Positions 43,366 through 52,884 of a stretch of DNA of 64,000 nt are shown here, piece by piece. The stretch's first letter is position 1. The number at the start of each line of letters is the position of its first letter. A model generated the notes under the pieces. It was not told the origin of the DNA and searched no databases. It saw only the letters and a list, made by a program, of their open reading frames with translations. The translations under genes were made by a program, and so were the position numbers. Source of the stretch: Celeribacter arenosi (GTDB lineage: Bacteria; Pseudomonadota; Alphaproteobacteria; Rhodobacterales; Rhodobacteraceae); the NCBI RefSeq assembly GCF_039539485.1, contig NZ_BAABDF010000005.1, forward strand, positions 1 through 64,000, in the 5' to 3' direction.

Positions 43366-44541
43366 TTAGTCGCGTTCGACGCAGAGAGCAACCCCCATGC
43401 CCCCACCGATACAAAGTGTCGCGAGACCTTTCTTTGCATCGCGTCGTTTCATTTCGAATAGCAGCGTGTTGAGGATGCGCGCACCGGAGGCACCGATGGG
43501 GTGACCGATGGCGATTGCACCGCCGTTGACGTTCACGATCGCAGGGTCCCAACCCATGTCTTTGTTCACCGCACAGGCCTGAGCTGCGAAGGCTTCGTTC
43601 GCTTCGACGAGATCCAGGTCACTGGCTTTCCAGCCGGCTTTTTCGAGCGCCTTGCGAGATGCAAAGATTGGGCCAACACCCATGATCGACGGGTCCAGAC
43701 CGGCAGTCGCATAGGATACGATGCGTGCGAGCGGTTCAATGCCGCGCTTTTCCGCGTTGGTCGCGCTCATCAGGAGGACGCCTGCGGCACCGTCGTTGAT
43801 GCCCGATGCGTTACCAGCCGTCACCGAGCCGTCTTTCGAGAAAGCGGGGCGAAGTTTCTGCATGGTTTCCATATTGGCGCCGTGACGGATGTATTCATCT
43901 TTGTTCACGACGATGTCGCCCTTGCGGGTCTTGATGGTGAAGGCCAGCACTTCGTCATCGAACTTACCCGCATTCTGGGCAGCTTCTGCTTTGTTCTGGG
44001 AAGCGACCGCGAACTCGTCCTGCTGGTCGCGGGAAATCTGCCATTGCTCGGCTACGTTTTCGGCAGTGGTGCCCATGTGGTAGCCGTTGAATGCGTCCCA
44101 AAGACCATCTTTGATCATAGAATCGATGAACTTCATGTCGCCCATTTTGTGCCCTGCGCGCAGGTTTGCCACGTGGGGAGACATCGACATGTTTTCTTGT
44201 CCGCCTGCACAAATGATGTCCGCGTCGCCAAGCAGGATGTGCTGCGCGCCGAGAGCAACGGTGCGAAGGCCGGAACCACAGACCTGGTTGATGCTCCATG
44301 CGGACGATTCTTTTGGAAGACCTGCGTTGATGTGGGCCTGACGGGCGGGGTTTTGACCCTGACCTGAGGTGAGCACCTGACCGAGAATCGTTTCGGACAC
44401 TTCGCCTTTCTCAATGCCGGCGCGTGCGACGAGCTCTTCGAGCACGGCGGCGCCAAGATCATGGGCCGGCGTGTTAGCAAATGCGCCAGAAAAACTGCCG
44501 ACGGCGGTGCGTGCGGCGGATGCGATTACGACTTGGGTCAT
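43366..44541 (-). CDS. phaA: Acetyl-CoA acetyltransferase (beta-ketothiolase)
   Basis: The 391-residue thiolase condenses two acetyl-CoA. The nucleophile Cys is in NQVCGSGLRTVALG (about residue 88), the His is in GHPIGASGARI, and the second Cys is in CIGGGMGVALCVE. It is full length and the first gene of phaA-phaB. AGAGG lies before the ATG. It can serve polymer synthesis, ketone metabolism or the ethylmalonyl-CoA pathway. Confidence 0.97.
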   Translation of the reverse strand: MTQVVIASAARTAVGSFSGAFANTPAHDLGAAVLEELVARAGIEKGEVSETILGQVLTSGQGQNPARQAHINAGLPKESSAWSINQVCGSGLRTVALGAQHILLGDADIICAGGQENMSMSPHVANLRAGHKMGDMKFIDSMIKDGLWDAFNGYHMGTTAENVAEQWQISRDQQDEFAVASQNKAEAAQNAGKFDDEVLAFTIKTRKGDIVVNKDEYIRHGANMETMQKLRPAFSKDGSVTAGNASGINDGAAGVLLMSATNAEKRGIEPLARIVSYATAGLDPSIMGVGPIFASRKALEKAGWKASDLDLVEANEAFAAQACAVNKDMGWDPAIVNVNGGAIAIGHPIGASGARILNTLLFEMKRRDAKKGLATLCIGGGMGVALCVERD

Positions 44542-44690
44542 GGTGAGCCTCTTTCTCCCAGAATTTCATAGGGAGAGTGCCCAAAGGCCACCGACTTTGC
44601 AACTGGTGCAGTCCTCTCCGTGCGCATTCCTTTATGCGGCGTCAGAGGAATTCACTTTGACATAGGTCACGAAAGTGTCCCTGCGTAAGC

Positions 44691-45518
44691 TTAACCCGTT
44701 TTCAGGTTGCCCTGACGCGTGTCAAAGGGAGGATCGATTGTGGCTGCACCAAAGTAATGCCCCTGCATACAATCAACTCCGATTGAGGCGAGATATTCCG
44801 CGTCCTCATAGTTTTCGACATATTCCGCGACCGTATACATATCGAAGTGGCGCGCGACGCTGACGAGTGCTTGTGTCAGGATCTGGTTGTCGGTGTTTGT
44901 GGAAACGCCGCGAATGAATTCGCCGTCAATTTTGACCATGTCGAAGTAGAAGTCTTTGAGATACCGGAAGGCAGTATACCCCGCGCCGAAGTCGTCGAGG
45001 GCAAAGGAGATACCGTAGCTCTGCATGTCAGTCATAAAGACTGAAACGAGGTCGGGCATGACCATTGCCGAGCGTTCCGTGATTTCGAGAATCAATCGTT
45101 CTGCGACCGTGGAATCGGCGGCGAGGCCGCGCATAAGGGTTTCTTTCCAACGCGGATATCCGATGGACCGCGCAGACATATTTATCGCGAGACGCAGATT
45201 CGGTTGCGATGCCAACGCATCGAGACCCATTTCGATCGACAGGCAGTCGAGGGCGCGTCCCGTTTCGGAGTTTTCCGCAACGTCGATGAATTCCCGCGCC
45301 GGAATAACCCGACCAGTCCGGTCGAGCACCCGTACCAACCCCTCATAGAACGCAGGGCGTTCGGGGTGGCGGGTTTGAACGATTGGCTGAAATGCCAGCA
45401 ACACCTGCTTTCGCCGGATCGCTTCTTTGACCATCGTCATCGTGTCTTTATCACGTTGGGCCACGGCAACCGATAATGGATCACCCAATTCGCCCCCGTG
45501 TTCGAACCTATTCGACAT
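44691..45518 (-). CDS. EAL-domain cyclic-di-GMP phosphodiesterase-like protein
   Basis: The 275-residue protein is an EAL domain without GGDEF or sensor regions. The signature motif is YEGLVRV (EGL instead of EAL). The remaining catalytic positions look intact: INMSARS, LEITE, DDFGAGYTAFRYL, VKIDGEF, AEYVEN and QGHYFG. It may degrade c-di-GMP or bind it. The N-terminal ~30 residues show no membrane segment. The 246-base upstream region carries its promoter. Confidence 0.87.
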   Translation of the reverse strand: MSNRFEHGGELGDPLSVAVAQRDKDTMTMVKEAIRRKQVLLAFQPIVQTRHPERPAFYEGLVRVLDRTGRVIPAREFIDVAENSETGRALDCLSIEMGLDALASQPNLRLAINMSARSIGYPRWKETLMRGLAADSTVAERLILEITERSAMVMPDLVSVFMTDMQSYGISFALDDFGAGYTAFRYLKDFYFDMVKIDGEFIRGVSTNTDNQILTQALVSVARHFDMYTVAEYVENYEDAEYLASIGVDCMQGHYFGAATIDPPFDTRQGNLKTG

Positions 45519-45722
45519 GATGTGCCCCGCTACTCTTCACATTGCGAACTTCAATGAGACTTTGCGGTGCGAAGGCTAACAGCCGGTAAAACAGAAAATT
45601 GTAATCCTGCCACTCGACAAGTTGTAGGAAACAGATAACCATCTGAAAATAAATAGATAATTTTGGAGACGGCTGGGTTTCGCCAAAATCTTAGGAAAAT
45701 TTTCAACTGTTAGAGCGCTTGC

Positions 45723-45747
45723 GCGCGGCCCAAATGTTTGGCCGCGC
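45723..45747 (-). other. GC-rich stem-loop downstream of the TlpA-type gene
   Basis: GCGCGGCC (45723-45730) pairs with GGCCGCGC (45740-45747). It lies about 18 bases after the tlpA-like stop. There is no T-run directly after the stem, so intrinsic termination is uncertain. Confidence 0.5.
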
Positions 45748-45764
45748 CGCCGACGCGTCGAGGA

Positions 45765-46340
45765 TTATTCGTCCTGAGGCATCTCGGCCAAAAGGGCGTC
45801 CACGATCGCGCGTGCGGATTGCGAGAACCATTCGGCATCGCCTTTCATGCGCGCGATCTCTTTGCCTTCGGGAGAAATCACGATGGTTCCTGGCAGGCCA
45901 AAGACCCCGAGTTCGCGCGCCAATTGACCTTTCGGGTCCAAACGGATCGGCAAGGTGGTGATGTTCGCCTCTTTGTAGAATTCCGTGATGGCGCGTTTCG
46001 CATTGCGCCCCGTCGCGATTGGCAGAACCACAAGGCCGTCATCACCGTATTCAGCCGCGAGCGCGTCCAGCGCGGGCATTTCCACGCGGCAGGGCACACA
46101 CCAAGTGGCCCAGAGGTTCACGATCACCAGTTTGCCGGCGTACTGCGCCAGATCGTCTACGGCCCCGTCCAGATCCGTGATCGAGACTGTGTTGATATCG
46201 CGCGGCGTGTCGTGAATCTCCAGTTTGCGCATGGTTCCCTCGCGCAGGTCGCGCAGCCCGGGCGCATCCAGCGCAGGCGCGGGAATTGCGGCGAGCATCA
46301 GGGCCGTGTAGAGGAGGGCGGCAACAAAGGTCTTCAGCAT
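45765..46340 (-). CDS. TlpA-type thiol-disulfide oxidoreductase
   Basis: The 191-residue protein has a signal or anchor helix (about residues 5-24). A thioredoxin fold follows with active site WATWCVPCRVE (CVPC, about residue 80) and the cis-Pro loop VFGLPGTIVIS. It should keep periplasmic cysteines reduced, e.g. for cytochrome c or oxidase assembly. It is divergent from argH with only 12 bases between the two starts. Confidence 0.92.
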   Translation of the reverse strand: MLKTFVAALLYTALMLAAIPAPALDAPGLRDLREGTMRKLEIHDTPRDINTVSITDLDGAVDDLAQYAGKLVIVNLWATWCVPCRVEMPALDALAAEYGDDGLVVLPIATGRNAKRAITEFYKEANITTLPIRLDPKGQLARELGVFGLPGTIVISPEGKEIARMKGDAEWFSQSARAIVDALLAEMPQDE

Positions 46341-46352
46341 TCGGACAGGTCC

Positions 46353-47744
46353 ATGACGGAAAAAAATACAAACACCATGTGGGGCGGGCGCTTCGCCGCA
46401 GGACCCGATGCAATAATGGAAGCGATCAACGCGTCGATCGATTTCGACAAACGTCTCGCCACGCAGGATATCGCAGGCTCACGGGCACATGCAGCGATGT
46501 TGGCCGCTCAAGGCATAATCGAGCCTAACGATGCGCAGGCTATTCGGGAAGGTCTACTCACGGTCTTGTCAGAAATCGAGGGCGGAACGTTTGAATTCTC
46601 TACCGCTCTGGAGGACATCCACATGAATGTGGAGGCGCGCCTCAAGGAAATCGTGGGTCCCGCCGCAGGTCGCCTGCACACAGCACGCTCGCGCAACGAT
46701 CAGGTTGCGACCGATTTCAAACTCTGGACCCGCGACCAAATGGACGCGGCGATCACGGGTCTCGAGGCGTTGCAAAAGGCGCTCTTGGCGCAGGCGGAGG
46801 CCGGCGCGGATTGGGTCATGCCCGGGTTCACCCATTTGCAGACCGCTCAGCCGGTGACATGGGGGCATCACATGATGGCCTATGTCGAGATGTTCGGACG
46901 CGATGTGTCCCGTTTTCGCGACGCGCGTGCGCGGATGAACGAAAGCCCGCTCGGCTCTGCCGCTCTTGCGGGCACAGGGTTTCCGATTGATCGCGATATG
47001 ACGGCACAGGCACTGGGCTTTGATCGGCCCACGGCGAACTCGCTCGATGCAGTGGCGGATCGTGACTTTGCGCTCGAATTCCTGTCCTCTGCGTCGATCT
47101 GCGCGATGCACCTGTCGCGCTTTGCCGAAGAACTGGTGATCTGGTCCTCGGCGCAGTTCCGGTTTGTGACCCTTTCGGACCGGTTCTCGACCGGCTCCTC
47201 CATCATGCCGCAGAAAAAGAACCCTGACGCTGCCGAGCTGATCCGCGCAAAGGTCGGCCGGATTTTCGGCGCAAATGTTGCGTTGATGATGGTGATGAAG
47301 GGGCTGCCTCTGGCCTATTCCAAAGACATGCAGGAAGACAAAGAGCAGGTTTTCGACGCCGCCGACAACCTCATGCTGGCGCTTGCCGCCATGACGGGGA
47401 TGGTGTCGGACATGAGTGCGAATACCGACAATTTGCGCGCCGCTGCCGCATCGGGGTTCTCGACTGCGACCGATCTGGCGGACTGGTTGGTGCGCGAGGC
47501 AGGTTTGCCATTTCGCGACGCCCACCATGTCACCGGCGCCCTCGTCGCGCTCGCCGAGAAAAAGGGGTGCGATCTGCCCGACCTGTCCCTGACGGATATG
47601 ACATCCGTTCACGAAGCGATCACGGACGGCATTTTCGACGTGTTGACGGTTGAAAACTCGGTCGCATCGCGCACAAGTTATGGCGGGACCGCACCGGCGC
47701 AGGTGCGCGCTCAGGTGTCGCGTTGGAAAGAGGTGCTGGGATGA
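46353..47744 (+). CDS. argH: Argininosuccinate lyase
   Basis: The 463-residue lyase releases arginine and fumarate. It begins MWGGRFAAGPDAIMEAIN-like at the eighth codon after the ATG. It contains TARSRNDQVATDFKLW and the fumarase/aspartase signature GSSIMPQKKNPD. ATG 46353 has GGACAGG upstream. The longer frame upstream is the antisense of the TlpA-type gene. It is followed by a small lipoprotein coupled by ATGA, then lysA. Confidence 0.97.
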   Translation: MTEKNTNTMWGGRFAAGPDAIMEAINASIDFDKRLATQDIAGSRAHAAMLAAQGIIEPNDAQAIREGLLTVLSEIEGGTFEFSTALEDIHMNVEARLKEIVGPAAGRLHTARSRNDQVATDFKLWTRDQMDAAITGLEALQKALLAQAEAGADWVMPGFTHLQTAQPVTWGHHMMAYVEMFGRDVSRFRDARARMNESPLGSAALAGTGFPIDRDMTAQALGFDRPTANSLDAVADRDFALEFLSSASICAMHLSRFAEELVIWSSAQFRFVTLSDRFSTGSSIMPQKKNPDAAELIRAKVGRIFGANVALMMVMKGLPLAYSKDMQEDKEQVFDAADNLMLALAAMTGMVSDMSANTDNLRAAAASGFSTATDLADWLVREAGLPFRDAHHVTGALVALAEKKGCDLPDLSLTDMTSVHEAITDGIFDVLTVENSVASRTSYGGTAPAQVRAQVSRWKEVLG

Positions 47745-47908
47745 AACGGTTAGCGATAGTGCTTTTGGGATGTGGGCTGCTTGCGGCCTGTGGTGTCGAC
47801 GGTGATCCGGTGCAGCCCGAAGTGAGCGGCTCCACCTCCATTGGCGTCAACAGCAAGTCTGGCGTCTCGACGTCGACGACCATTGGCATCCACTTCCCCG
47901 CGAATTAA
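47741..47908 (+). CDS. LptM-like small lipoprotein (55 aa)
   Basis: The 55-residue product has a lipoprotein signal (KRLAIVLLGCGLLAAC, lipobox LAAC with Cys at residue 17). Directly after the Cys it reads CGVDGDPVQP. This fits the spacing Cys-Gly-x2-Gly-x4-Pro seen in LptM/YifL (LppL), whose gene sits beside lysA/dapF in Gammaproteobacteria. Here lysA is the next gene. The ATG overlaps the argH stop as ATGA. If orthologous, it would assist LptD/LptE assembly for LPS transport. Family assignment is tentative because the mature part is short and Ser/Thr-rich. Confidence 0.8.
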   Translation: MKRLAIVLLGCGLLAACGVDGDPVQPEVSGSTSIGVNSKSGVSTSTTIGIHFPAN

Positions 47909-47974
47909 TCGCGCTCATTCCATTGACCGCGCGAGGCGGCTAAACAAACGCAACGCTGCATCAAGGTTGGACGC

Positions 47975-49240
47975 ATGGACCATTTTCTCTATCGTGACGG
48001 CGCGCTTTATGCCGAGGACGTTCCCGTGACGGATATCGCCGCCGCCGTAGGAACGCCGTTCTATGTCTATTCCGCCGCGACGCTGACGCGGCACTTCCGG
48101 CTCTTTGACGAAGCGCTCGACGGCATGCCGCATCTGGTGTGCTTTGCGATGAAGTCGAACTCCAACCTCGCGGTTCTGAAACTCTTGGGTGACCTCGGCG
48201 CGGGTATTGATGTGGTGTCGGGTGGCGAGTATCGCAAAGCGCGCGCCGCGGGAGTGCCGGGTGAGCGCATCGTATTTTCCGGTGTCGGAAAGACGCGCGA
48301 GGAAATGCGTCTCGCCCTCGAAGGTGGCATCCGCCAGTTCAACGTCGAAAGCGAGCCGGAACTGGATGCCCTCAATGAGGTAGCCCTATCGCTCGGCCTG
48401 CGCGCGCCGATTGCGCTGCGGGTCAATCCCGATGTCGATGCCAAAACCCATGCGAAAATCGCCACGGGTAAAAGCGAAAACAAATTCGGCATTCCAATCG
48501 CCACCTGCCGCGAAGCCTACGCGCGGGCGGCAAAGATGGACGGTATTGATGTTGTCGGCATCGACGTGCACATCGGCTCCCAACTCACACAGCTCGAACC
48601 ATTCGAACAAGCCTTTACAAAGGTTGCGGATCTGACAGAGGCCCTGCGCGAAGATGGTCACGATATCCGTCGTCTTGATCTTGGTGGCGGGCTCGGCATT
48701 CCCTATGAGCGCTCGAACGAAATGCCACCCCTGCCGGTCGAATATGGCGATGTTATCCGTCGCACGGTTGGCCATCTGGGGTGTGAAATTGAAATCGAGC
48801 CGGGGCGACTGATTTCAGGCAACGCCGGTATTCTGGTGTCGTCCCTTATCTATCTTAAACATGGTGAGGGCCGCGATTTCCTCATCCTCGATGCGGCGAT
48901 GAACGATCTGGTCCGCCCTTCGATGTATGACGCCCATCATGACATCGTGCCGGTGATTGAACCCGCTGCGGGGGCCGAGCAAAGCACCTATGACATTGTC
49001 GGGCCGGTATGCGAAACCGGCGACACCTTCGCTAAAGGGCGCGCTATGCCACTGCTCGCCGAAGGTGACCTGGTCGCCTTTCGCTCTGCAGGGGCATATG
49101 GCGCGGTCATGGCGTCGGAATACAATTCACGCCCCTTGGTGCCCGAAGTGATGGTGAGTGGCGATCAATTCGCTGTCATTCGCCCGCGTCCGACCTTTGA
49201 CGAGATGATAAACCGCGATACCATCCCTGTGTGGTTATAG
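47975..49240 (+). CDS. lysA: Diaminopimelate decarboxylase
   Basis: The 421-residue PLP enzyme makes L-lysine from meso-diaminopimelate. The PLP Lys lies in CFAMKSNSN. The glycine loop is DLGGGLGIPY, followed by EIEPGRLISGNAG, and the C-terminal GPVCETGDTFAKGR and SAGAYGAVMASEYNSR are typical. Full length. It lies 66 bases after the LptM-like gene and 41 bases before the giant membrane protein. Confidence 0.97.
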   Translation: MDHFLYRDGALYAEDVPVTDIAAAVGTPFYVYSAATLTRHFRLFDEALDGMPHLVCFAMKSNSNLAVLKLLGDLGAGIDVVSGGEYRKARAAGVPGERIVFSGVGKTREEMRLALEGGIRQFNVESEPELDALNEVALSLGLRAPIALRVNPDVDAKTHAKIATGKSENKFGIPIATCREAYARAAKMDGIDVVGIDVHIGSQLTQLEPFEQAFTKVADLTEALREDGHDIRRLDLGGGLGIPYERSNEMPPLPVEYGDVIRRTVGHLGCEIEIEPGRLISGNAGILVSSLIYLKHGEGRDFLILDAAMNDLVRPSMYDAHHDIVPVIEPAAGAEQSTYDIVGPVCETGDTFAKGRAMPLLAEGDLVAFRSAGAYGAVMASEYNSRPLVPEVMVSGDQFAVIRPRPTFDEMINRDTIPVWL

Positions 49241-49281
49241 AACGTGCCCTTCTGGTGCGAACGGCCAGACGGGCGAGGCGG

Positions 49282-51816
49282 ATGACGGACAAGACCCAGC
49301 ATTCCGACAAAACGGCAAAGAAGCTGGAGCGTGCGCTCCGGCTGACGCATGCCGGCCTATGGGCCGAGGCGCTATCGATCGCGTTCTGGCCGTTTGTCTC
49401 TATCATCGCCTTTGGCCTTGGCGCAGGGCTTCTTGGACTGCACGACTATGTGCCGGAGCCTGCGCGGTTTGCAGTGCTGGTGGGTATTGCGATCATTACT
49501 ATGGTGTTCTTGGTCCTCGGTCTGCGCCGCCTGAAACGTCCGACGCGCAGTGCGGCGCGTGAGCGGCTGGATCAAACCCTGCCCGGACGCCCGCTACAGG
49601 CGCTCGCTGATCACCCCGAATCCGGTGCGGGTGAACCTGTGGCGGAGGCTTTGTGGCGTGCCCACCTGCGCCGTATGCAGGCGCGCCTTTCAAATGTGCG
49701 TGCGGTTGCCCCCGATTTGCGGTTGGCCGCGCGTGACCCTTATGCGCTGCGGCTCATGGCGCTGACTGTGCTCGGGGTTGGTCTTTTGTTTGGGTCAGTG
49801 GAGCGCGCGCGGAGCGTTCTTACACCCTCCGCCATCAATGACACAATTGCTCAAGGCCCGATTTGGGAGGGGTGGATTCAGCCGCCCGCCCACACGGGCA
49901 AGCCGACTCTTTATCTCGCGGACCTTGATGACCGGTTTGATGCGCCCAAAGGCGCGGAGGTGACCGTTCGTTTCTATGGTGATGATGGCGTTTTGACCCT
50001 GCGCGAAACGGTTTCCAGCGACACCCAGAATACCCTGCGCGACTTTATGATTGCGCGGTCTGGCGAAATTGAAATCGACGGGCCGACGGGGCACCTGTGG
50101 AACGTGGCTCTCGTGCCCGATGCCGCGCCAGTCGTGGAGTTGGTAGAGGAGATGATGCGTGCGCCGTCCGGTGAAACACGTCAAAAATTCCGCCTCAGCG
50201 ATGACTTTGGTGTGCGACGTGCCGTGATGCGGATCGAACGTGACCCGGGTGCCGTGACGCGGCAGTTTGGCTATGTAATTCCCCCCGAACCGCGCGCCGC
50301 CATCGAGGTGCCTGTCGCCTTGCCACAAACAGGTGATCGCACTGATATCGAGGGGCTGTTTGCAGAAAACTTTTCCGAACACCCGTTCTCCGGCCTACCC
50401 GTGAAGATATCCCTGCAGGCGTGGGACGATACGGGTCAGGCAAGCGTCCCGGTGCAGGGTCTGGGCGTCTTGCCGGGGCGGCGGTTCTTTGACCCCCTCG
50501 CCGCAGCTCTGGTTGATGTGCGCCGCGAGATGTTGTGGAACCGCGCCAACGCCGCGCGCGCAGCGCAGGTTCTGCGCGCGGTCTCCGTGGGCCCTGAAGA
50601 GATGTTCGACGACCCCTCGCTCGATGAACGTCTTCGCACTGTGATCGGGCAACTCGAAGGGCGCCCTGATCCCATGGGTGATGCCCTTGTGGAGGCGATC
50701 GCGAAAGAGCTGTGGGAGATTGCGACACTTCTGGAAGACGGCGAATTAAAAGAGGCGTTGGAACGTTTGCGCCGCGCGCAGGAACGTCTGGCACAGGCGA
50801 TGCGCGATGGGGCCACACCGGAAGAGATCGAACGCCTCATGCAGGAGCTACGCGAGGCCAGCCGCGATTATATCCGCCAGCTTGCCGAACAGCAGGGCGA
50901 ACAGGATGACGGCACCGACCAACCCGATCAGGGACAGGAGGGGCAACAGATCACCGGCGACCAGCTGCAGCAGATGATGGACCGCATTCAGGAGCTGATG
51001 GAACAGGGACGGATGGCCGAGGCGCAGCAGCTTCTCGATATGCTCAACCAGATGCTCGAAAATATGCGCGTCACACAGGGACAAGGTCAGGGCGAGGGCG
51101 ATCAAACGATGCAGGGTCTGGGCAACATGTTGCGCGACCAACAGGAATTGAACGACGACACCTTCTCCGACCTTCAGGAACGCTTTGGCCAAAATCAGGG
51201 TCAGCAGGGGCAAAGCCAGCAGGGCCAACAGGGCGAAGGCCAGCAGGGCGAGTCACAGGGCGAGTCTCAGGGCGATGGCGACCAGCAGGGCGAAGAGGGC
51301 GGTTCAGGCGATCAGATGGGCTCGCTCGCACAGCGCCAGCAGGCTCTGCGAGAAGAGCTTGAACGCCAACAGCGCAATGTCCCCCAAGGCGGCAGTGGCG
51401 ATGGCGAAGACCCCAGTGAAGCTCTCGGGCGCGCAGGTCGTGCGATGGACGAAGCCGAACAGGCTTTGCGCAACGACGACCTCGCAGGCGCGCTCGACGG
51501 TCAGGCCGAGGCCATGGAAGCGCTGCGCGAAGGCATGCGCCGCCTCGGCGAGCAACAGGCCCAAAATCGCCAAGAACAGGCGGGCCAACAAGGCGAAGCG
51601 GGCGGGCAAGATGGGAGTGATCCGACCCGTCGCGACCCGCTCGGGCGTGCGCAGGGTGAGACCGGCCAATTCGGGTCGGACGAAGCCTTCAACGACCGCG
51701 AGGATGTGTACCGGCGCGCAGAAGAATTGCTCGACGAAATTCGTCGCCGGTCAGCCGAACGGAATCGTTCCGAGGCAGAACGTGACTACCTCGGACGCCT
51801 TCTCGACCGGTACTGA
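49282..51816 (+). CDS. TIGR02302-like (DUF4175) membrane protein with Gln/Gly-rich tail
   Basis: The 844-residue protein has N-terminal transmembrane segments (about residues 30-50, 60-78 and 150-170). A large central domain (about 190-430) is followed by helical repeats rich in Gln/Glu/Met, then a low-complexity Gln/Gly/Glu tract (about 545-700). The C-terminus carries DEIRRRSAERNRSEAERDYL. This is the TIGR02302/DUF4175 family, known in alphaproteobacteria beside lysA; function unknown. I chose ATG 49282 (GAGGCGG upstream); an in-frame GTG at 49231 would overlap lysA. Confidence 0.88.
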   Translation: MTDKTQHSDKTAKKLERALRLTHAGLWAEALSIAFWPFVSIIAFGLGAGLLGLHDYVPEPARFAVLVGIAIITMVFLVLGLRRLKRPTRSAARERLDQTLPGRPLQALADHPESGAGEPVAEALWRAHLRRMQARLSNVRAVAPDLRLAARDPYALRLMALTVLGVGLLFGSVERARSVLTPSAINDTIAQGPIWEGWIQPPAHTGKPTLYLADLDDRFDAPKGAEVTVRFYGDDGVLTLRETVSSDTQNTLRDFMIARSGEIEIDGPTGHLWNVALVPDAAPVVELVEEMMRAPSGETRQKFRLSDDFGVRRAVMRIERDPGAVTRQFGYVIPPEPRAAIEVPVALPQTGDRTDIEGLFAENFSEHPFSGLPVKISLQAWDDTGQASVPVQGLGVLPGRRFFDPLAAALVDVRREMLWNRANAARAAQVLRAVSVGPEEMFDDPSLDERLRTVIGQLEGRPDPMGDALVEAIAKELWEIATLLEDGELKEALERLRRAQERLAQAMRDGATPEEIERLMQELREASRDYIRQLAEQQGEQDDGTDQPDQGQEGQQITGDQLQQMMDRIQELMEQGRMAEAQQLLDMLNQMLENMRVTQGQGQGEGDQTMQGLGNMLRDQQELNDDTFSDLQERFGQNQGQQGQSQQGQQGEGQQGESQGESQGDGDQQGEEGGSGDQMGSLAQRQQALREELERQQRNVPQGGSGDGEDPSEALGRAGRAMDEAEQALRNDDLAGALDGQAEAMEALREGMRRLGEQQAQNRQEQAGQQGEAGGQDGSDPTRRDPLGRAQGETGQFGSDEAFNDREDVYRRAEELLDEIRRRSAERNRSEAERDYLGRLLDRY

Positions 51817-51825
51817 ATTTGGAAA

Positions 51826-52884
51826 TCAGCTGCCTTTGAGGTTTGCCAAAAGCGCAGTGAGACGTTCGCTCGCGTTTTCGAGCATCACATCGAGGTTCAT
51901 GCGAAGATCATTGGCGGCATTCACGTAGCTTTCGAGGAGCGGCGCGAATTGGGGAACGGCCTCGGCGATCTTCGGCGCGAACATATACAACACAATTGCG
52001 AGCACCGCGAGGAGCACCAGAAGGGTGAAAACCCAACGGAATCCGCGACGGTTCGACCGCTCGCGCAGCGTTTCTTCGTCATGGACAACGCCGTCATCAT
52101 CACGCTCCGACGAGGCGCTCAGTGTCGAATTGATTTCTTCGATATCGGGCAAAAGATCGCGGCGTCGCCCGGAGGCGAGCGCTGCAAGCGCGGCGGGATC
52201 ATCGGCCTCGTCGCCCGCGCTATCCATCTTGGCGATGCTTTCACGGATCGCTTTGGTTTCGGAGTCCTGCGCAGGCGCGTCAATCCCGAGTTCGGGTTGG
52301 GATTCCAACGTCCCTGCTGCGTTGCGCTGGCTGCGCGCTAGATCAGCTTCTTCGCGCAGGATATCACGCACGTCGTCTGGAAGTTTCGTCGCAATCGGCG
52401 CATTCGGCGCACCTTCGTCTTCTTCGAAGTCGTCTTCGCCTGTGGCGTCATCGACGACGTTTTCAACGGCTTCTTCAATGTCGGCTGGTGCGGGCTCGGC
52501 GACAGGCTCTTCGATGTCTGTAGCGATCTCGTCGGCGCTATTGTCTTCGAACAGCTCCTCGACAGCCTCGGCGACATCGTCACCGCTCTGCGGCTCCTCG
52601 ACGTCACTTTCGATTTCCACGTCCGCGAGGTCCTCGCTCACCCATTCTTCGGGGGCGTTTTCCTCGGTGTCATCGCTCGGTTCCGTTACGGGTTCATCCG
52701 ATGTTTCGGGCAGGTTTTCTTCGACCGCGGGAGCATCCGGTTGGCTTTCGATTTCCGCATCACTCTGTGGTTTTTGAAACCATGTGTGACCACAATTCGA
52801 GCATTGCACATCTCGGCCGCTGTCAGGAATGACGCGCAGGTCTACTTCGTATTGAGCACCGCAATTGGGACAGATTAGCCTCAT
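51826..52884 (-). CDS. MJ0042-type zinc-ribbon protein with acidic linker and membrane helix
   Basis: The 352-residue protein begins with the MJ0042 zinc ribbon (CPNCG at residues 5-9 and CSNCGHTWFQKP about residue 28). A very acidic linker of Glu/Asp/Ser/Val repeats (about 45-170) and a mixed central section follow. One transmembrane helix lies near residues 272-292 (FTLLVLLAVLAIVLYMF), with a C-terminal amphipathic part. ATG 52884 has GAGGG upstream. Function unknown. It lies convergent to the TIGR02302 gene and divergent from ftsE. Confidence 0.85.
   Translation of the reverse strand: MRLICPNCGAQYEVDLRVIPDSGRDVQCSNCGHTWFQKPQSDAEIESQPDAPAVEENLPETSDEPVTEPSDDTEENAPEEWVSEDLADVEIESDVEEPQSGDDVAEAVEELFEDNSADEIATDIEEPVAEPAPADIEEAVENVVDDATGEDDFEEDEGAPNAPIATKLPDDVRDILREEADLARSQRNAAGTLESQPELGIDAPAQDSETKAIRESIAKMDSAGDEADDPAALAALASGRRRDLLPDIEEINSTLSASSERDDDGVVHDEETLRERSNRRGFRWVFTLLVLLAVLAIVLYMFAPKIAEAVPQFAPLLESYVNAANDLRMNLDVMLENASERLTALLANLKGS

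Noticed and set aside
45738..46352. N-terminal extension of argH
   Set aside because: It is the antisense of the TlpA-type gene. ArgH homology starts at the ATG at 46353 with a ribosome site.
46569..47612. Antisense frame within argH
   Set aside because: It is the shadow of argH; no family resemblance.
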